From contig JBNAWB010000171.1 of NCBI GenBank assembly GCA_049699975.1, positions 1 to 7,873 of the forward strand: a stretch of 7,873 nt of DNA, read 5' to 3'. Source of the stretch: CAZAGD01 sp049699975 (GTDB lineage Bacteria; Desulfobacterota; SM23-61). The notes under the pieces were generated by a model. The model was not told the origin of the DNA. It did not search any database and saw nothing but the letters and a program-made list of their open reading frames with translations. The translations under genes and the position numbers were made by a program. How positions within the stretch are numbered: position 1 is the stretch's first letter; every line of letters starts with the position of its first letter. This document shows, one piece after another, positions 5,835 to 7,873 of this stretch.

Positions 5835-7763
5835 TCAGATTTCTACTCCAACATTAAAACCTTCATGAATAGCCTCAAAAAGCTTGCGCGGCGACAAAGC
5901 ATCGCCGATAAAACGGACGGGAATCCTTAATCTTCCTAAACCTGGGATATTTGGCTTTTCGGATTCTGTTCCCACGGCAATGACAATAGAATCTGCTCCT
6001 TTAATCTTTTCCTTCAACCCGCCTCGTTCGAAGATTACGTCTCCCCTCTCTAAGGCGAGAGCTTTAGCTTCGGTAATAATCTCCACCGCTCCTTGAATTA
6101 ATTTTTCCAAGACCATCTTCCTGGCCCGGCCGCTCATATCTAAACCAACTTGCTTCAGCATTTCCAAAATAATGATTTCTTTTCCCCGGGCCAATAAAAA
6201 ATGCGCCGTTTCTAAACCAACCTGCCCTCCTCCTATGATCAAAACCTTTTTCCCTACGTCCTTCTTACCCATGAGTACATCCCACGCATCCACCACTTTG
6301 GAATCATCAAAACCCTCGCCCTCCATCGACTTTGGCCTTCCGCCCACAGCCACTATTAACCAATCAGGGTTCATTTTCTTTAGCTCTGCGGCAGTCAATT
6401 TTTTATGAATTACTTTGAGCGGCAACTTCTTGATTTCCCGGACCATATATTCTTTAAGCTCTCCAAGTCTCTCTTTCCCAGGTGGAATGGAGGCTATATT
6501 TAGCTGTCCGCCTAAATCTTTTTCTTTTTCATATAAGTAAACATTATGCCCTCTGCTGGCCGCAATTTGCGCTGCTTCTAATCCTGCCGGACCTCCGCCG
6601 ATGACAATTACCTTCTTTTTCTTGGCAGCAACTTGGATCGAGAAAGTTGCTTCTCTGCCAACCAACGGGTTAACTGTACAGCTTATATCCCTTTGCCAAT
6701 ACATTCGATCCGCACACCCCTGATTACAAGAAAGACATGGTCTAATCGTTTCTGCCTTACCTTCTTGCGCTTTCTTCGGCCATTCCGGATCAGCAACAAG
6801 ACCCCGGCCTACGGCAATTAAATCAGCTTTACCTTCTTGCAGAATTTGTTCAGCTACTTCGGGGGTATGAATTCTTCCTACTATTCCTACAGGAATACTT
6901 ACTTCTTTTTTAATGGCTGCCGAAAGAGGCGACAAAAATCCCATTGGGTAATAAGGAGGAGCGGTTATCATATATCCTGTTTCATGAGTCCCGGCCGAAA
7001 TCTCTAAAAAATTAGCTCCATTAGCTGCTAACATTTTGGCTACCCGCACGCTTTGACTAAGATCAAACCCGCCTTTGATAAACTCATCTCCACAGAGCCG
7101 GCAAGATATAGGATAATCATCCCCCATTTCTTTCCGAATTCCTTGCAAGACTTCGAGAGGGAATTTGGCCCGTCCTTCTAAATCTCCTCCATATTCGTCT
7201 TTTCTTTTGTTACTAAATGGAGAAAGAAATTGCTGAAGAAGATATCCATGGGCCATGTGCAACATAACCCCATCAAATCCAGCTTTTTTGGCTCTGCGAG
7301 CGGCCAAAATAAAGGCTTGGATTAATTCTTCAATTTCTCCTTTGCTGAGCTCATGAGGAACTTCTCCATTTAACCTGGGAATAGAAGAAGGTGCCACTGG
7401 GGCTGTTCCGGTGATATCAGAATGTACTCTCCTCCCTCCATGGGCAAGTTGAATAAAAATCTTTGTTCCTTCTTTATGTACCGATTCAGTTAATTTTTGC
7501 AGTCCAGGGATAAGTTTATCATCATAAATGCCCAACATATGCTCAAAAACTTTGCCATCCGGACGCACATAGGCAAACTCCCCATTGATCAATCCCACTC
7601 CGCCTATAGCTCGCGCGGCATAATAATCTATCATACGTTCAGTTACCGCTCCCCCAATAGTAGCATAATTAGTGCACATAGGCGGCATGACTACACGGTT
7701 CTTGATGGTTATCGTATGAATGATAATGGGCGAGAATAATCGAGGGTATAAATTCATGGTCAT
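5835..7763 (-). CDS. Fe-S flavoprotein ene-reductase, 2,4-dienoyl-CoA reductase / 2-enoate reductase family
   Basis: This is a 642-residue cytoplasmic NAD(P)H-dependent reductase that passes electrons from FAD through a [4Fe-4S] cluster to FMN to reduce a conjugated C=C bond. Domain order matches E. coli FadH: an old-yellow-enzyme TIM barrel (about 1-335), the cluster motif C343-x2-C346-x3-C350-x11-C362, then FAD- and NAD(P)H-binding folds with GGGPAG (389-394) and GGGQVG (511-516). Active-site candidates are H169 and H172 (HMAHGY), Y174 and H260 (AGTHE); Y174 and H260 align with FadH Tyr166 and His252. C30 (PPMC) aligns with YqjM Cys26 and trimethylamine dehydrogenase Cys30. The H169/H172 pair resembles carbonyl-binding pairs of ene-reductases and enoate reductases more than FadH, so substrate calls such as dienoyl-CoA are uncertain. 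The ATG at 7763 has GGA 7 nt upstream; a TTG at 7775 and an ATG at 7757 are alternatives. It is the first gene of the minus-strand block. Confidence 0.94.
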   Translation of the reverse strand: MTMNLYPRLFSPIIIHTITIKNRVVMPPMCTNYATIGGAVTERMIDYYAARAIGGVGLINGEFAYVRPDGKVFEHMLGIYDDKLIPGLQKLTESVHKEGTKIFIQLAHGGRRVHSDITGTAPVAPSSIPRLNGEVPHELSKGEIEELIQAFILAARRAKKAGFDGVMLHMAHGYLLQQFLSPFSNKRKDEYGGDLEGRAKFPLEVLQGIRKEMGDDYPISCRLCGDEFIKGGFDLSQSVRVAKMLAANGANFLEISAGTHETGYMITAPPYYPMGFLSPLSAAIKKEVSIPVGIVGRIHTPEVAEQILQEGKADLIAVGRGLVADPEWPKKAQEGKAETIRPCLSCNQGCADRMYWQRDISCTVNPLVGREATFSIQVAAKKKKVIVIGGGPAGLEAAQIAASRGHNVYLYEKEKDLGGQLNIASIPPGKERLGELKEYMVREIKKLPLKVIHKKLTAAELKKMNPDWLIVAVGGRPKSMEGEGFDDSKVVDAWDVLMGKKDVGKKVLIIGGGQVGLETAHFLLARGKEIIILEMLKQVGLDMSGRARKMVLEKLIQGAVEIITEAKALALERGDVIFERGGLKEKIKGADSIVIAVGTESEKPNIPGLGRLRIPVRFIGDALSPRKLFEAIHEGFNVGVEI

Positions 7764-7791
7764 GTTTATTTCCAAATTTGCTTCGTAAAAT

Positions 7792-7820
7792 TTATTCTAA
7801 AGAGTAGAATATTATTCTAA
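7792..7820. promoter_or_regulatory. Candidate operator upstream of the ene-reductase gene
   Basis: The 9-mer TTATTCTAA occurs at 7792-7800 and again at 7812-7820, exactly 20 bp apart, about two helical turns. Between them TAGAAT (7805-7810) is the inverse of ATTCTA in both copies. This gives two overlapping palindromes: ATTCTA-5-TAGAAT (7794-7810) and TAGAAT-3-ATTCTA (7805-7819). The second overlaps the predicted -10 box and the first covers the predicted transcription start, a position suited to a repressor. No regulator gene is in the window. AT-rich composition raises the chance of accidental repeats. Confidence 0.4.
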
Positions 7821-7838
7821 TTTACCTCTTTTTATCAA
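7809..7838 (-). promoter_or_regulatory. Candidate sigma-70 promoter of the reductase-hydrolase(-tct) block
   Basis: On the minus strand TTGATA (7838-7833) and TAATAT (7814-7809) are separated by 18 bp, with 5/6 and 4/6 consensus matches. Transcription would start near 7802, giving a leader of about 40 nt before the ATG at 7763. A second possible -35, a perfect TTGACA at 7857-7852, has only a poor -10 (TAAAAA, 7834-7829) at 17 bp; it might serve as an alternative or accessory promoter. It is the only good promoter position seen ahead of the five minus-strand genes. Confidence 0.45.
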
Positions 7839-7873
7839 GAATAAATTTTTATGTCAAGAAAAATTTTGGCTGC

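Noticed and set aside
5884..7739. Plus-strand frames at 5884-6096, 6172-6408, 6633-6821 and 7497-7739.
   Set aside because: These are antisense shadows of the 642-residue ene-reductase, with no initiation signals or recognisable products.
1..7873. A CRISPR array, phage, transposon, toxin-antitoxin or defence system.
   Set aside because: I saw no regularly spaced repeats, transposase or integrase motifs, or known defence domains on either strand.

Overview
The window reads as ordinary bacterial chromosome. It is AT-rich, densely coding, and uses good Shine-Dalgarno sites with ATG, GTG and TTG starts. The solute-binding protein has a Sec signal peptide without a convincing lipobox, which fits a free periplasmic protein in a diderm (Gram-negative-type) cell. 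The Fe-S flavoenzyme and the tripartite tricarboxylate transporter (TTT) genes would suit an anaerobic or facultative carboxylate-degrading proteobacterium or desulfobacterium. That placement is inference; no taxonomic marker is present.

Layout. Positions 1-273 are non-coding: a G/C-run palindromic repeat (21-61) followed by a candidate promoter. One plus-strand gene follows (274-1671; an upstream ATG at 205 is possible). It encodes an unrecognised secreted, cysteine-rich protein with a HExxH zinc-protease-like motif. It converges, with only 13 bp between stop codons, on a block of five minus-strand genes occupying the rest of the window.

In transcription order the block is: a large Fe-S/FMN/FAD ene-reductase of the 2,4-dienoyl-CoA reductase / 2-enoate reductase family (7763-5835); a metallo-beta-lactamase-fold hydrolase closest in layout to AiiA-type lactonases (5765-4995); and then a complete TTT system, tctC (4776-3787), tctB (3638-3192) and tctA (3181-1685). 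A promoter with an overlapping candidate operator lies upstream of the reductase. A nested AT-rich hairpin follows the hydrolase gene, with a weak promoter candidate before tctC. A 10-bp-stem hairpin separates tctC from tctB. The block may be one operon or two tandem units (reductase-hydrolase and tctCBA).

Working together, TctC would capture an organic acid in the periplasm and TctA/TctB would import it. The hydrolase could open an ester or lactone, and the reductase could saturate a C=C bond next to a carbonyl or carboxylate. The substrate cannot be read from the sequence. There is no CRISPR array, tRNA, rRNA, insertion sequence or defence system. The most interesting items are the co-located reductase-hydrolase-transporter set, the catalytic-residue differences in both enzymes, the orphan secreted HExxH protein, and the structured intergenic elements.
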